Assembly: GCF_018603885.1 (NCBI RefSeq)
Contig: NZ_JAHGAW010000008.1
Coordinates: forward strand, 186,001 to 250,000
Reading direction: 5' to 3'
Origin: Sphingobium nicotianae
GTDB taxonomy: Bacteria > Pseudomonadota > Alphaproteobacteria > Sphingomonadales > Sphingomonadaceae
DNA: 64,000 bases
Positions 24,263 to 34,938 of the stretch are shown here, one piece after another. Numbering within the stretch: position 1 is the first letter of the stretch; each line of letters starts with the position of its first letter. The notes under the pieces were generated by a model, which was not told the DNA's origin, ran no database searches, and worked only from the letters and a program-made list of their open reading frames with translations. The translations under genes and the position numbers were made by a program.

Positions 24263-26380
24263 ATGCCGCGTCCGTTCGCCCTGATCTGCTCGCTGCTTGC
24301 CCTGCTCCTCGCGGTTCCCGCCCAGGCCGATCCTGCCCTCGACAGCTTCGCGCGCGACGTCGATCGCACCGAGAGCCTGCGCGCCGTGCTGACGCTCCAG
24401 CGCAGCTATGCCCAATATGCGCAGGCAGGGCTGTGGCGCGAAGCGGGGGCGCTGTTCACCTCTGGTGGGCAATTCATCTTCGACGGCCAGGTGAAGGCCG
24501 CGCAGACCGTGACCGGCCCCGGCGCCATCGCCGCCTTCCTGCGCACACGCTATGGCGGCGGTCATGAGGGTCTGCGCGCCGGCGATCTCTCGACCATGAT
24601 GATCGACGCGCCCTTGGCGAACCTGTCGGCGGGCGGCGAAAGCGCCAAGGTGCGCTGGCAGGCGATCATCTTCCATGGTCATAGCGGCGCCGCGCGCATC
24701 GAGGGCGGCGTGTTCGAGAATGACTATGTGCGCGAGCGCGGCGTCTGGAAGATCGCCACTGCCCATTATTATCCGCAATATGACGGCGCCTATGAGGATG
24801 GCTGGACGAACTGGGGCGGCGGCGATCTGCCGATCCCGCCCGCGCATTACACCGTCGAGAGCGCCGGCATCCCGATCCCGCCCGCCACCGGCACGGCGCC
24901 TGCGGCCCGGGCCAGCCTCGCCGCCCTCCAGAAGCGCGTCGACGCGCTCAATGAGGAAGATCGCATCCGCAATCTCCAGGCCGCCTATGGCTTCTATGCC
25001 GATCGCAGGATGTGGGACGACGTGGTCGATCTGTTCGCGGCGGACAGCGTCGTCGAGAATGGCGGTCAGGGCGTCTGGCGGGGCAAGGCCGGTGTGCGCC
25101 GCTGGCTGGAGAGTATCGGTCCGGCCGGCCTGAGCCACGGCCAGCTTAACGATCGCGTCCAGTTCGACGTGACCGTCACCATCGCGCCCGGCGGCAACGA
25201 GGCCTATGCGCGCGGCATCGAGCTCGGCATGCTCGGCGAGGCCGATCAGGAAAAGGGCTGGTGGGAGGTTGCCGCCTTCCGCAATCGCTTCGTGCGCGAG
25301 AATGGCGTGTGGAAGCTCCGTGAGCTGCGTCGCTTCCCGCTGATGAAGACCGACATCTTTCAGGGCTGGGGCAAGAGCCGCATTGTCGACCCGGTGCCCG
25401 CCCCCCCCAACGCGTCGGATGCGCCGAGCCCGGACGCCGCTCCCGCGTCGCAGGGCCTCGCCGTCCCTGCCTTCCTCACCGCCCATCCCGTGACGGGCAA
25501 GGCGATCGCGCTGACCGGGGAGGCCAGGCTCGTCGCCGCGCACCCGCTCACCGGCGCCATCAGGTCAGTCAAGGCCGCGCCCGTCACGCTCGACGAGGCC
25601 AGGCGACGCCTCGCCCGTTCCGCTGCGTGGGACGGCGCGAACAATGTCTCGACGGCCTATGGCTACTATATCGACGACGGCAACGCCGCCGGCTTCGCGG
25701 GCGTGATGGCCGAGAAGGGCTTCAAGGAAACTCCCTTCGCCGGCTATTATATCGGCCGCGATCGCATCATCAAAGCGCGCGTCAGCGGGCCCGTGCCGCA
25801 GATGCGCCCGGGCATCTCCTATCACTGGCTGGTCCAGCCGGTGATCCTCGTCTCGGCGGACGGCCGATCCACCACCGGCCGCAGCCGCCTGTTCCAGCCG
25901 CGCACCGGCAGGGAGGTCGGCAAGGCCGGCGATTTCTACGCCGCCGCCTTCTGGGGCGGCATGTATAACAACCAATATGTGCTGGAGAATGGCGTCTGGC
26001 GCATCTGGGACCTGACGCTCGACGAGCCCTACATCAATCCCGTCGCCTGGAAGGACGGCGTCTGGGCGAAGTCCAAGGATCCTGTCCCGCCGCCGCCCGG
26101 CACGCCGCAGCGTGTCTTCACCGGCGGCAATTTCCCGCCTGACGTGCCGCTGAAGTCGATGGGCCGGCGCGAGGAGGGCATGCGCGGCGGCATCGGTCCG
26201 GCGCTGGAATGGCCGAGCATCATGCCGATGTGGTTCAACTATACCAATCCGGTCAGCGGCCGCGTTCCCGAGCGCTATCAGGAGGATTGCGGCCCCTGCG
26301 AGGTTCGTCCCGATCTTCGTCTGGATCGTAACGGCTACCAGACCCCCCCCAACGCACCCATCGCGAACAGCTCGCCCTAA
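24263..26380 (+). CDS. Secreted protein with three NTF2-like (SnoaL-type) domains
   Basis: This 705-residue protein has a signal peptide ending about P-A-Q-A-D. Three similar blocks follow, each with a Y-A/F-Y helix, a conserved N/G-V-W-K or N-G-V-W-R strand and a final F/Y-strand: about residues 40-190, 235-390 and 450-615. Blocks are joined by proline-rich linkers (P-P-A-H-Y; P-V-P-A-P-P-N; P-P-P-P-G). NTF2-like folds bind small hydrophobic ligands or act as ketosteroid isomerase-like enzymes. I cannot name a reaction. ATG 24263 follows GAGGAGAGAG. Confidence 0.8.
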   Translation: MPRPFALICSLLALLLAVPAQADPALDSFARDVDRTESLRAVLTLQRSYAQYAQAGLWREAGALFTSGGQFIFDGQVKAAQTVTGPGAIAAFLRTRYGGGHEGLRAGDLSTMMIDAPLANLSAGGESAKVRWQAIIFHGHSGAARIEGGVFENDYVRERGVWKIATAHYYPQYDGAYEDGWTNWGGGDLPIPPAHYTVESAGIPIPPATGTAPAARASLAALQKRVDALNEEDRIRNLQAAYGFYADRRMWDDVVDLFAADSVVENGGQGVWRGKAGVRRWLESIGPAGLSHGQLNDRVQFDVTVTIAPGGNEAYARGIELGMLGEADQEKGWWEVAAFRNRFVRENGVWKLRELRRFPLMKTDIFQGWGKSRIVDPVPAPPNASDAPSPDAAPASQGLAVPAFLTAHPVTGKAIALTGEARLVAAHPLTGAIRSVKAAPVTLDEARRRLARSAAWDGANNVSTAYGYYIDDGNAAGFAGVMAEKGFKETPFAGYYIGRDRIIKARVSGPVPQMRPGISYHWLVQPVILVSADGRSTTGRSRLFQPRTGREVGKAGDFYAAAFWGGMYNNQYVLENGVWRIWDLTLDEPYINPVAWKDGVWAKSKDPVPPPPGTPQRVFTGGNFPPDVPLKSMGRREEGMRGGIGPALEWPSIMPMWFNYTNPVSGRVPERYQEDCGPCEVRPDLRLDRNGYQTPPNAPIANSSP

Positions 26381-26389
26381 CGTTGCTGA

Positions 26390-28162
26390 TCAACGGCCGC
26401 GCACGCGCCGGCCCTCGCCGAAGACTTCCCGCTGCGAAGCCTCGAATTCCTCGAAATAGCGTCGCCGCGCATGCTTCTCGGTGACGATACCCAAAACGTT
26501 CCGCGCCGCATCCGCGACCACGATCTCGTCGGCCGACAATCGATCGAACAGGGAGAGCAGGGACTGGATGTCGGTGTCCGGTGCGAGCGTGATGTTGCTC
26601 AGGGTCGCGAGAGGCGCGATGGGCGCTGCTCCGTCCAGATCCGGGCTGTACGCCGACGCCGTCGATATGATTCCGCGATAGGCGCCGTGCGCGTCGACCA
26701 TGATCGCCTTGCTGGTCGAGCCCAGCGGGACGTGCGCGCGAAACGCTGCCACCGACATGCTGTCCGGCACCGCAACCCAGTCCTTGCGCATGATCTGGCC
26801 GGCGGTGAGCGTCAGCGCCCAGCCGATGTCGCGCGGGCTGCGAATGGTCGAGCCACGCAGGTGCAGGCGCCAGGTCGAGAAGGAATAGCCGAACGCCTCG
26901 CGCGTGACGGAACTGGACAGCAAGGCGGCGGTGAGGACCACGCCCATCAGCGCGAAGTCGTGGGTCGTCTCCAGCATCAGCATGGCGAGTGTCATCGGGC
27001 CGCCGACGATCGAGACGCTGAGCGCGGCCATGCCGACCAGCGCGGCATCATAGACATTGAGGGACAGAGCCAGCGGGCTGTCGTTGATCACGCCCGCGAA
27101 AATCTGTCCGATGAGCGAGCCCAGAAACAGCGAGGCGAAAAACAGACCGCCTCTGAAGCCGAAGCTGAGCGAGATCACCGAGGCGGCGATTTTGATCAGC
27201 AGGATCACGAGCAATACCGAGAGGGCTGGCCGCAGCAGCAGGTCGAGATGCAGCGCGCCATGGCCTGCCGAGAGCGACTGTGGCGAGAGCCAGGCGAGCG
27301 GAATGAGCAGGGCGCCGCCAATCACCGGTCGCCAGCTCAGGATCGCCGTCCAGCGCTGCACCCGCTGCTCTGCAAACGTGACGAGGCGCATGATGGCGAT
27401 GCCGATCGCCGCGCAGATCAGGCCGAGCGCGGCATAGGCCAGATAATCCGGAAGTGCGAGAGCCCGGTCCGCGGTCGTCGCAATGAGATAGGGCGACACG
27501 CCGAGCGCACGCGTGACGAAGGCGGCCGACAGCGCCGCCGCCATCACCGGCGCAACGGCCGCCGGCGTGTAATTGCCGATCACGATCTCGAATGCGTAGA
27601 AAGCGCCCGTCAGCGGTGCCCCGAACGCCGCGCCGACGGCGGCGCCGGCACCGGCGCCGACGAGGGTGCGCAGGTCGTTGCGGCGCAGCTTCAGCCACTG
27701 CCCTAGCACCGACGCGATGCCGCCGCCCATCTGGGCGTAGGTTGCCTCCAGACCGACCGACGCGCCCGCGCCGTTGGAAAGGATCGTCTGCGCGGCGATC
27801 ACGAGATTGTCGCTGAAGGGAATCCGCCCGCCGTGCAGTGCATTGGCCTCGACCACGTCGATCGGCGCCCGCTTGCGGTGCCGCAGAGCGCGCATCAGGC
27901 AGGCCAGGAGCAGCCCGCCAATCGGTAATGCCAGCAAGCGCCAGGGATGGTGAATCGATGCCAGTGCGCTGAGCCGGTTCATCGCTACACCGTAAAAGAG
28001 GTGCTGGATGCCATGGGCCAGCCACTGCTGGAGATTCGTCGCCAGGCCAGCACTCAGGCCGGCGAGCGCGGCCAGCAGGATGAAAGCGGCTTCGCTCTCA
28101 CGCAGGAACCGGCGCTGTCGCAGCGCAAGGAGCCACAGAAGGGATTTCCAGGATCGGCGCAT
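26390..28162 (-). CDS. ClC-type chloride channel/antiporter with CBS region
   Basis: This 590-residue membrane protein has the ClC fold (about residues 25-440) and a C-terminal CBS pair (about 455-580). The filter motifs are unusual: GSGIP appears as G111-G-R-I-P, and GREGP as G137-L-E139-A-T. The gating glutamate Glu139 is kept, so a proton-coupled mechanism stays possible, but the serine, arginine and proline are lost. Substrate specificity may differ from chloride. It is convergent with the NTF2-like gene (9-nt gap), and dctA lies upstream on the same strand (88-nt gap). Confidence 0.88.
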   Translation of the reverse strand: MRRSWKSLLWLLALRQRRFLRESEAAFILLAALAGLSAGLATNLQQWLAHGIQHLFYGVAMNRLSALASIHHPWRLLALPIGGLLLACLMRALRHRKRAPIDVVEANALHGGRIPFSDNLVIAAQTILSNGAGASVGLEATYAQMGGGIASVLGQWLKLRRNDLRTLVGAGAGAAVGAAFGAPLTGAFYAFEIVIGNYTPAAVAPVMAAALSAAFVTRALGVSPYLIATTADRALALPDYLAYAALGLICAAIGIAIMRLVTFAEQRVQRWTAILSWRPVIGGALLIPLAWLSPQSLSAGHGALHLDLLLRPALSVLLVILLIKIAASVISLSFGFRGGLFFASLFLGSLIGQIFAGVINDSPLALSLNVYDAALVGMAALSVSIVGGPMTLAMLMLETTHDFALMGVVLTAALLSSSVTREAFGYSFSTWRLHLRGSTIRSPRDIGWALTLTAGQIMRKDWVAVPDSMSVAAFRAHVPLGSTSKAIMVDAHGAYRGIISTASAYSPDLDGAAPIAPLATLSNITLAPDTDIQSLLSLFDRLSADEIVVADAARNVLGIVTEKHARRRYFEEFEASQREVFGEGRRVRGR

Positions 28163-28250
28163 GACGGAACCTAAGCGCCCCCTTGCCCCTGTCCGTCAAG
28201 AAATATGCCGAGCACCGGCAAAGGTGCCCGGTGCGCGCCAGGCATCGCCA

Positions 28251-29561
28251 TTACGCGCTTGCCGCGGCGCCCTGCTGGCCCAGCGCGGCCGTCAGTAGGT
28301 CCTCGTCCAGCGCGCCTTCCCAGCGCGCGATGACGATGGTGGCGACGGCGTTGCCGATGATGTTGGTGAGCGCCCGGCATTCGCTCATGAAGCGGTCGAC
28401 CCCCAGGATCAGTGCCATGCCGGCGACGGGCACGCTCGGCACCACGGCAAGTGTCGCGGCCAATGTGATGAATCCCGATCCGGTGACGCCGGCCGCGCCC
28501 TTGCTGGAGATGATCGCGACGCCGAACAGGGCGAATTGCTGGCCGAGCGAGAGCTCGACGCCGCAGGCTTGCGCGATGAAGAGGGCGGCCAAAGTCATGT
28601 AGATGTTCGTGCCGTCGAGATTGAAGCTGTAACCCAGGGGAATGACCAGCCCGACCACGCCCGGCTCGCAGCCCGCCACTTCCAGCCGCGCAATGAGCGG
28701 GGGCAGGGCTGCCTCGGACGAGGAGGTGCCGAGCACGATCAGCAACTCACCCTTGATATAGATGAGCAGCCGCAGGATCGAGAAGCCCGCTACCCGCGCG
28801 ATGGCGCCCAGCACCAGCAGCACGAACAAGGCCGATGTGAGATAGAAAGTCGCCACCAGCCCGGCCAGATTGACGAGCACGCCGATGCCATAATGGCCGA
28901 TGGTGAAGGCCATGGCCGCGAAAGCGCCGATCGGCGCGAGGCGCATGATCAGGGCGACGAGGCGGAAGACGATCACCGAGAGCCGGTCGAGCAGGTCGAC
29001 GACCGGCGTCGCCGGCTCGCCGACCAGGGCGATGGCGATGCCGGTCAGCACCGCGACGAACAATACCTGCAGGATCGATCCGTCGGTGAGCGCGGAGAGC
29101 GGCGTGGTCGGGATGATCGCCAGCAGGAAGTCCGTGATCGAGGCATGATGCGCCTGATCGACATAATCCGCCACGGCCGCGCCATCGAGCGTGCGCGGAT
29201 CGATATTGAGCCCCGCGCCCGGTTGCACGACATTGGCAACGATCATCCCGATGATCAGGGCGAGGCTCGACACCACGACAAAATAGCCGAGGGCGCGCAA
29301 GGCGACCCGGCCGAGCTCCCCGAGACCCCGCATATGGGCGATGCCGCTCGTCAGGGTGAGGAAGATCACCGGCGCGATGACCATCTTGATGAGCTTGATG
29401 AAGGCGTCGGCGATCGGCTTCATCGCGCTGCCCCATTCGGGCCGCAGGGCGCCGAGCAGGACGCCCAGCGCGATCGCGATCAGCACCTGGAGGTAGAGAT
29501 GACGCCACCAGGCGGTCCTGCCGCTTGCGCTCCGTTCCTTGCCCATGACCGTGTCCGCCAT
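28251..29561 (-). CDS. dctA: C4-dicarboxylate:cation symporter
   Basis: This 436-residue DAACS-family transporter imports succinate, fumarate and malate with protons or sodium. It has the S-S-S-E-A-A-L-P reentrant-loop motif, G-Y-S-F-N-L-D-G-T, and the [14 protein letters not shown] substrate region, which match DctA rather than GltP. ATG 29561 gives the usual length; the in-frame extension upstream is rejected. It diverges from the acyl-CoA dehydrogenase gene. No DctBD regulators are near. Confidence 0.9.
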   Translation of the reverse strand: MADTVMGKERSASGRTAWWRHLYLQVLIAIALGVLLGALRPEWGSAMKPIADAFIKLIKMVIAPVIFLTLTSGIAHMRGLGELGRVALRALGYFVVVSSLALIIGMIVANVVQPGAGLNIDPRTLDGAAVADYVDQAHHASITDFLLAIIPTTPLSALTDGSILQVLFVAVLTGIAIALVGEPATPVVDLLDRLSVIVFRLVALIMRLAPIGAFAAMAFTIGHYGIGVLVNLAGLVATFYLTSALFVLLVLGAIARVAGFSILRLLIYIKGELLIVLGTSSSEAALPPLIARLEVAGCEPGVVGLVIPLGYSFNLDGTNIYMTLAALFIAQACGVELSLGQQFALFGVAIISSKGAAGVTGSGFITLAATLAVVPSVPVAGMALILGVDRFMSECRALTNIIGNAVATIVIARWEGALDEDLLTAALGQQGAAASA

Positions 29562-29660
29562 GCCCGATCCGCCCCGTCCGTCGTGCCCGTTTGCGCTTGC
29601 CCTACACGAGCGCAGGGTTTCGCGATACAGCCGGGGCAACAGGAAACAGGAGAGAGCGGA

Positions 29661-31388
29661 ATGGCCGATTATCGCGCGCCGACGCAGGAACAATTGTTCG
29701 TGCTGGAGACGGTCGCGGACCTTACGGAATTGAGCACGCTGCCCGGTTTCGAGGATGCGACTCTCGACATGGCGGGCCAGATCCTGGCCGAATCAGCCCG
29801 GCTTGCTGAGCAGGGCTTCGCGCCGCTGAACGGGATTGGCGATCGCGAAGGCGCGCGGTTTGCGGATGGCAAGGTGACGCTGCCAGCGGGCTTCGCGCAG
29901 GTCTATCAGGACTACGCGACGGCGGGCTGGAACGGCCTTTCCGCCGATCCGGCGGCGGGCGGCCAAGGCCTGCCCTTCGTCCTATCGGTGGCGGTGCAGG
30001 AGCAGTTCACCGCCGCCAACATGGCCTTCGCGCTCTGTCCGATGCTCAGCCTCTCCGCCATCGAGGCGCTGCAGGCGCATGGCGATGATGCGATGAAGGC
30101 GCTTTACCTCCCCAAGCTGGTCTCAGGGGAATGGACGGGCACGATGCTGCTCACCGAGCCGCAGGCGGGATCGGACGTTGGTGCGCTGCGCACGAGCGCG
30201 ACGCCGGCCGGCGATGGCACTTATCGTCTCAAGGGTCAGAAGATCTTCATCACCTGGGGCGAGCATGATCTCGCCGAGAATATCGTCCACTTCATCCTTG
30301 CACGCCTGCCCGACGCGCCAGCCGGCTCGAAGGGGATCAGCCTGTTTCTCGCGCCGAAATTTTTGCCCGATGCGGACGGCAATCCGGGCGTGCGCAACGA
30401 TGCGCGCTGCATCGCCATCGAGCACAAGATGGGTATTCACGCCTCGCCGACCTGCACCATGGCGTTCGGCGAGACGGGCGACTGCCTCGGCTGGCTCGTC
30501 GGCGAGCCCAATGGTGGGCTCGCAGCCATGTTCACGATGATGAACCATGCCCGCGTCAATGTCGGCAATCAGGGTGTCGCCATCGCCGAGCGCGCGTCGC
30601 AGGATGCGCTGGCCTATGCGCGGGAGCGCGTCCAGTTCGGTCCCATCATCGGCCATCCGGACGTGCGCCGCATGCTCATGACGATGCGCAGCCTGACGCA
30701 GGCGGCGCGCGCGATCGTCTATGCCAATGCCGCCGCCGTCGACCGCGCGCACAAGGAGAGCGACCCGGAGCGGCGCGCTTACTGGAAGCGCCGGGCGGAC
30801 CTGCTGACGCCGATCAGCAAGGCCTGGGCGACCGACGCCGGTATCGAGGTGACCAGCCTCGCCATTCAGGTGCATGGCGGCGCCGGCTTCATCGAGGAAA
30901 CGGGTGTCGCGCGCCATTATCGCGATGCGCGGATCGCGGCGATCTACGAAGGCACCAACGGTATCCAGGCGATGGATCTGGCCGGCCGCAAGCTGCGCCT
31001 CGACAATGGCGCGGCGATGAGAGAGCTTGAAACGACGATCGCGCGGGACGTGGCCGGCTGGACCGATGCGGAGATGCAAGGGGCGATGACCGCGGCGCTG
31101 GATCAACTCGCGCGGGCCCGCGAAGCCATGCTCGCCCACGATCAGGTCGGCCTTGGTGCGGCAGCAACTCCCTTCCTCGCCCTGTGCGGCGGCGTCATCG
31201 GCGGCTGGCTGTTCGGGCGCCAGGCCGACCGTGCGGCGCGCAAGCTGGTCGCGAACGAGGGTGATCCCGCCTTGCTCCAAGACAAACAGGCCGTGGCGAG
31301 CTTCTTCGTGACGCAGCGCCTGCCGGTTGCGCTGGCTCAGATCGCGGCGATCCGCGCGCCATCCGACCAGCTCGAAATCCCGGACTAG
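29661..31388 (+). CDS. Acyl-CoA dehydrogenase, DmdC-like
   Basis: This 575-residue FAD enzyme oxidises an acyl-CoA at the alpha-beta bond. It has the long form typical of 3-methylmercaptopropionyl-CoA dehydrogenase (DmdC)-type proteins, with N-terminus M-A-D-Y-R-A-P and [11 protein letters not shown]. The catalytic base is the Glu in [12 protein letters not shown]-terminal helical extension follows. Many bacteria use such paralogues for ordinary fatty or branched acyl-CoAs, so DMSP breakdown is not implied. AGGAGAGAGCGGA precedes ATG 29661. Confidence 0.9.
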   Translation: MADYRAPTQEQLFVLETVADLTELSTLPGFEDATLDMAGQILAESARLAEQGFAPLNGIGDREGARFADGKVTLPAGFAQVYQDYATAGWNGLSADPAAGGQGLPFVLSVAVQEQFTAANMAFALCPMLSLSAIEALQAHGDDAMKALYLPKLVSGEWTGTMLLTEPQAGSDVGALRTSATPAGDGTYRLKGQKIFITWGEHDLAENIVHFILARLPDAPAGSKGISLFLAPKFLPDADGNPGVRNDARCIAIEHKMGIHASPTCTMAFGETGDCLGWLVGEPNGGLAAMFTMMNHARVNVGNQGVAIAERASQDALAYARERVQFGPIIGHPDVRRMLMTMRSLTQAARAIVYANAAAVDRAHKESDPERRAYWKRRADLLTPISKAWATDAGIEVTSLAIQVHGGAGFIEETGVARHYRDARIAAIYEGTNGIQAMDLAGRKLRLDNGAAMRELETTIARDVAGWTDAEMQGAMTAALDQLARAREAMLAHDQVGLGAAATPFLALCGGVIGGWLFGRQADRAARKLVANEGDPALLQDKQAVASFFVTQRLPVALAQIAAIRAPSDQLEIPD

Positions 31389-31763
31389 ATCAATATCGCC
31401 TGCTCCCTCATGCAAGAATGGCGGAGTGGCGCAAACGCCTGCGGACTCTAAACGGTTGAATATCTCTATAATTCAACCGGCTCTTAAGGCCCTTGCCGGT
31501 GCCTTGCTCACGCAGCGAATTTGCGCATCATGTAATGAAAAACAGGAAGCTATCCCGGCCGTTACGGCTGAGTGATGCAATGCGGTCACAGTTTTTGAAA
31601 ATGACAATATCCGCTTGAATCTATATATCATGATAGCTAGTCAGCGTGAAACGGCTCCCCGGGCCACTTTTGGCGCGGGATAAAGTCAACAACGGACAAG
31701 GCCTACAGCGGCCGAGAGAACCGGATTGGCGCGCAAGCGCGTCGTTGAACAAGGGAGAGAGAT
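31389..31763. other. AT-richer intergenic region upstream of TonB receptor
   Basis: This 375-nt region has clearly more A+T than its neighbours (for example tctatatatcatgatag near 31620-31636), as expected for a regulated promoter. It also holds a class-II tRNA-like half sequence at about 31412-31452 and the hairpin at 31453-31479. I see no protein gene. Confidence 0.6.
31453..31479. other. Perfect AT-rich hairpin in receptor leader
   Basis: cggttgaat (31453-31461) and attcaaccg (31471-31479) pair perfectly around the loop atctctata. It lies about 285 nt before the receptor start. It may be a regulator site or an end of the acyl-CoA dehydrogenase transcript. Confidence 0.5.
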
Positions 31764-34700
31764 ATGTCTTTTACATTCCGAAAATTCTGCTTGATGTCGG
31801 TGCTCGCCGGCACGAGCGCGCTGACCTTTCCCACGATTGGCCACGCGCAGGATGCGCAGCAGGCCGACGAGCCCAGTGAGCCCGCGATCGTCGTCACCGG
31901 TTCGCGCATCGTGCGGCGCGACTATGAGGCGAACAGCCCGATCGTGACCGCCGGTCAGGAACTGCTGCAGAAGTCTTCGACCGCTGCGCTCGAAACCAAT
32001 CTCAACAAGCTGCCCAACTTCACGCCGGTCCAGACCCCCTCACTCGGCGGCGACATTCAGCCGACCGCGACCAGCACCCCGGGCGCTGCGACTGTCTCGC
32101 TGCGCGGCCTTGGCACCAACCGCAGCCTCGTCCTGGTCGATGGTCGCCGCACGACGCCGGCGAACGCGCTTGGCGTGGTCGACATCAACACCATCCCCGC
32201 CGCCGCGATCGAGCGCGTCGAGGTTATCACTGGCGGCGCTTCGGCGACTTACGGTGCGGACGCCGTCGCCGGCGTCGTCAACTTCATCCTCAAGAAGAAT
32301 TTCCAGGGCTTACAGCTCGACGCTCAGATGGGCCTCTCGCAGCGGGGCGATGGCCGCGAATATTCGATCAGCGGCATCATGGGTTCCAACTTTGACGATG
32401 GCCGCGGCAACATCACCATCGGCCTGTCGATGAACAATCGCGAGGCGGCCTATCGCCGCGACCGTAGCTGGTTCCGCGACGCCTGGCGGGATCCGCGCTT
32501 TACCGGCAACGAGTTCTTCCCGCACCAGTCGGGCTATCAGCCTATTCCTGGTAACGCACCGGTGCAGGGGGCCGTCGCTTCGATCTTCGGCACGAATGTT
32601 CCCGGCGACACCGTAAATGGCGTTCCGACCGGCTTCAATTCGAGCCGTTTCTATTTCAATGATGACGGCACGGCCTTCACGGGCTTCTTCCAGAGCCCTC
32701 CCGGTGGCGCATACCGGTTTAAGGGTGACTTGACGGGCCTGAAGTACAAGAAGCAGGGCGACGGTACGCTCGGTCAGAACTTCCAGGACGAACTGTTGCA
32801 GCTGCCGCTCGAGCGCTACAATGTCTATGCGCGTGGCAATTACGAGATCAACGACTGGGTCGGCGTCTTCGCTCAGGCCACCTTCACGCGCGTTCAGACC
32901 ACGACGATCAACCAGCCGTCACCTTCCGTGAACGGATGGTCGGCCGCAATCCCGCGGGACGGCCGCGCTATTCCGACCGAGCTTGCCACGCTGCTCAACG
33001 GTCGCCCGGATCCGAACGGTCCATGGCAGCTCACTTACTATCTCGACTTCATGAACCGCACCGCTCGCACGGACGTGTTCACCTACAACATGGTCGCCGG
33101 CTTCGAGGGCAAGATCCCGGGCACCGACTTCACGTGGGACGTCAGCGCATCGCAGGGTGAATCGGAGACGAATGCGCTCATCAAGGGCACGGCATCGCTC
33201 GAGCGCTTCCGCGCGGTGATCTCGGCGCCGAATTGGGGTGCGGGTTTCAAGGCGCAGGGCAATGCGGCATTCGGCGGCTTCGGTGCGTCGTCGGCCACTT
33301 GCACCAGCGGCTTCGATCCGTTCAACAAGAACAAGGCGATCACGCAGGATTGCATCAACGCGATCAGCGCGCCGCTCTCCAACCGCGCCGTGATGCAGCA
33401 GACCGTGTTCGAGGGTAACCTCCAGGGCGGCATCTTCACCCTGCCGGCCGGCTCCGTCCGGATCGCGCTCGGTGCGAGCCATCGCCAGAACGCCTATGAC
33501 TTCCAGAACGACACCCTGACCACGCAGGGCTCGTCCTTCCTTGATCAGACGATCGGCATCTATCCGAGCGGCAGCTCCAACGGCAAGATCACCGCTAACG
33601 AGCTGTACGGCGAGTTGCTGGTTCCGGTCCTGGCCGATCTGCCTCTGGTCAAGAAGCTGGAGCTGAACCTGGGCGTTCGTAACTCCGACTACAACACGAC
33701 GGGCAATGCCTTCACCTGGAAGGCGGCCGCCGACTGGGAAGTCACCGACTGGCTGCGTATCCGCGGCGGTTACAACAAGGCGATCCGCGCACCGAACGTC
33801 GCCGAGCTTTACCTCGCTCCGCAGCAGACCTTTACGGCCGCGGGCGGTGGTGACGTTTGCCGCCTGAACAACACGCTCGGCTGGTCAGCCAATCCCAAGG
33901 CCAATCCGAACGCCGCCAATGTGCTCGCGGTCTGCAAGAGCCTGATGGATCAGTCGATCGCAGGAACGTCGGCAAAATTCTATAGTGACCCCCAGTTCTA
34001 CAACAATCCTGGCCCCGCATTCGCGTTCCCGACCCTGGTCGGCAACCCGAATATCAAGCCCGAGAAGGCAAAGACCTGGACGCTGGGTGCAGTGATCAGC
34101 TCCCCTTCGTCGAATGAGATGTTCCGCCGCCTGCGTCTGTCGGTCGACTATTACAACATCTCGGTCGACGACGCGATCGGGCCGCTCACGCTGGATACTG
34201 CCCAGCGCACCTGCTTCGATCCGACCTTCAACCCGGCGATCGCCAACAATCCGACGGCGGCCGCTGCTACGGCGCAGTGCCAGGCGATCGGTCGCGTGGC
34301 TGGCGACGGTGCGCTCGGCAACGTGCAGGTGACCTATCTCAACAATGGTCGCTTCCGCACGCAGGGCATCGACTTGCAGCTCGACTGGGCTTTCCCGGTC
34401 GGTCCTGGCACGTTCAGCCTGAACTCGGTGTTCAACTATCTGATCTCGCTCAAGTCCGCACCTCTGCCTGCTTCGGCTGGCGCGGCCGGTCAGCTGGTCG
34501 AATATGCGGGTACCTTGGGTCCGGCAGGCAGCGCCGCCATCGCCGAGAATGGTCTGAACCCGGGCGCCTTCCGCTGGAAGATGTTCAACACGTTCGGCTA
34601 CTCGCTCGATCGCGCGTCGATCTCGCTGCAGTGGCAGCATCTGCCTGCCGCCAAGTCGATCGCCTATACGTCCAACAATGCGACGCCGTTCGTCGGAGCG

Positions 34701-34922
34701 CCCGCTTATGATCTCTTCAATCTGAGCGGTACCTTCACGATCACGAAGAATGCGACGCTGCGCTGGGGCGTGGACAACCTGTTCGACAAGGCTCCGCCGC
34801 TGGTTGAATATAATGCCTCGGCCACGGGCCTTGCCAACGGCATCGGCGCCAGCCCGTTCAACGCCTACTTCTATGACTTGAATGGCCGTCGCTTCTACGT
34901 CGGCGCGACATTCAAGTTCTGA
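31764..34922 (+). CDS. TonB-dependent outer-membrane receptor
   Basis: This 1052-residue protein has a signal peptide (cut near G-H-A-Q), a TonB-box-like E-P-A-I-V-V-T-G-S-R-I, and a plug domain with V-S-L-R-G-L-G-T-N-R-S-L-V-L-V-D-G-R and I-E-R-V-E-V-I-T-G-G-A-S-A-T-Y-G. A 22-strand barrel ends in the aromatic strand G-A-T-F-K-F. It belongs to the large receptor group lacking a carboxypeptidase-like extension. The ligand is unknown. A strong terminator follows, before the PQQ dehydrogenase. Confidence 0.92.
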   Translation: MSFTFRKFCLMSVLAGTSALTFPTIGHAQDAQQADEPSEPAIVVTGSRIVRRDYEANSPIVTAGQELLQKSSTAALETNLNKLPNFTPVQTPSLGGDIQPTATSTPGAATVSLRGLGTNRSLVLVDGRRTTPANALGVVDINTIPAAAIERVEVITGGASATYGADAVAGVVNFILKKNFQGLQLDAQMGLSQRGDGREYSISGIMGSNFDDGRGNITIGLSMNNREAAYRRDRSWFRDAWRDPRFTGNEFFPHQSGYQPIPGNAPVQGAVASIFGTNVPGDTVNGVPTGFNSSRFYFNDDGTAFTGFFQSPPGGAYRFKGDLTGLKYKKQGDGTLGQNFQDELLQLPLERYNVYARGNYEINDWVGVFAQATFTRVQTTTINQPSPSVNGWSAAIPRDGRAIPTELATLLNGRPDPNGPWQLTYYLDFMNRTARTDVFTYNMVAGFEGKIPGTDFTWDVSASQGESETNALIKGTASLERFRAVISAPNWGAGFKAQGNAAFGGFGASSATCTSGFDPFNKNKAITQDCINAISAPLSNRAVMQQTVFEGNLQGGIFTLPAGSVRIALGASHRQNAYDFQNDTLTTQGSSFLDQTIGIYPSGSSNGKITANELYGELLVPVLADLPLVKKLELNLGVRNSDYNTTGNAFTWKAAADWEVTDWLRIRGGYNKAIRAPNVAELYLAPQQTFTAAGGGDVCRLNNTLGWSANPKANPNAANVLAVCKSLMDQSIAGTSAKFYSDPQFYNNPGPAFAFPTLVGNPNIKPEKAKTWTLGAVISSPSSNEMFRRLRLSVDYYNISVDDAIGPLTLDTAQRTCFDPTFNPAIANNPTAAAATAQCQAIGRVAGDGALGNVQVTYLNNGRFRTQGIDLQLDWAFPVGPGTFSLNSVFNYLISLKSAPLPASAGAAGQLVEYAGTLGPAGSAAIAENGLNPGAFRWKMFNTFGYSLDRASISLQWQHLPAAKSIAYTSNNATPFVGAPAYDLFNLSGTFTITKNATLRWGVDNLFDKAPPLVEYNASATGLANGIGASPFNAYFYDLNGRRFYVGATFKF

Positions 34923-34938
34923 TCCCAAAAAGGGGAGA

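Noticed and set aside
31412-31485. Functional amber-suppressor or Ser/Leu tRNA gene
   Set aside because: Only the 5' half pattern is present; the 3' anticodon stem, T-arm and acceptor complement cannot be found.
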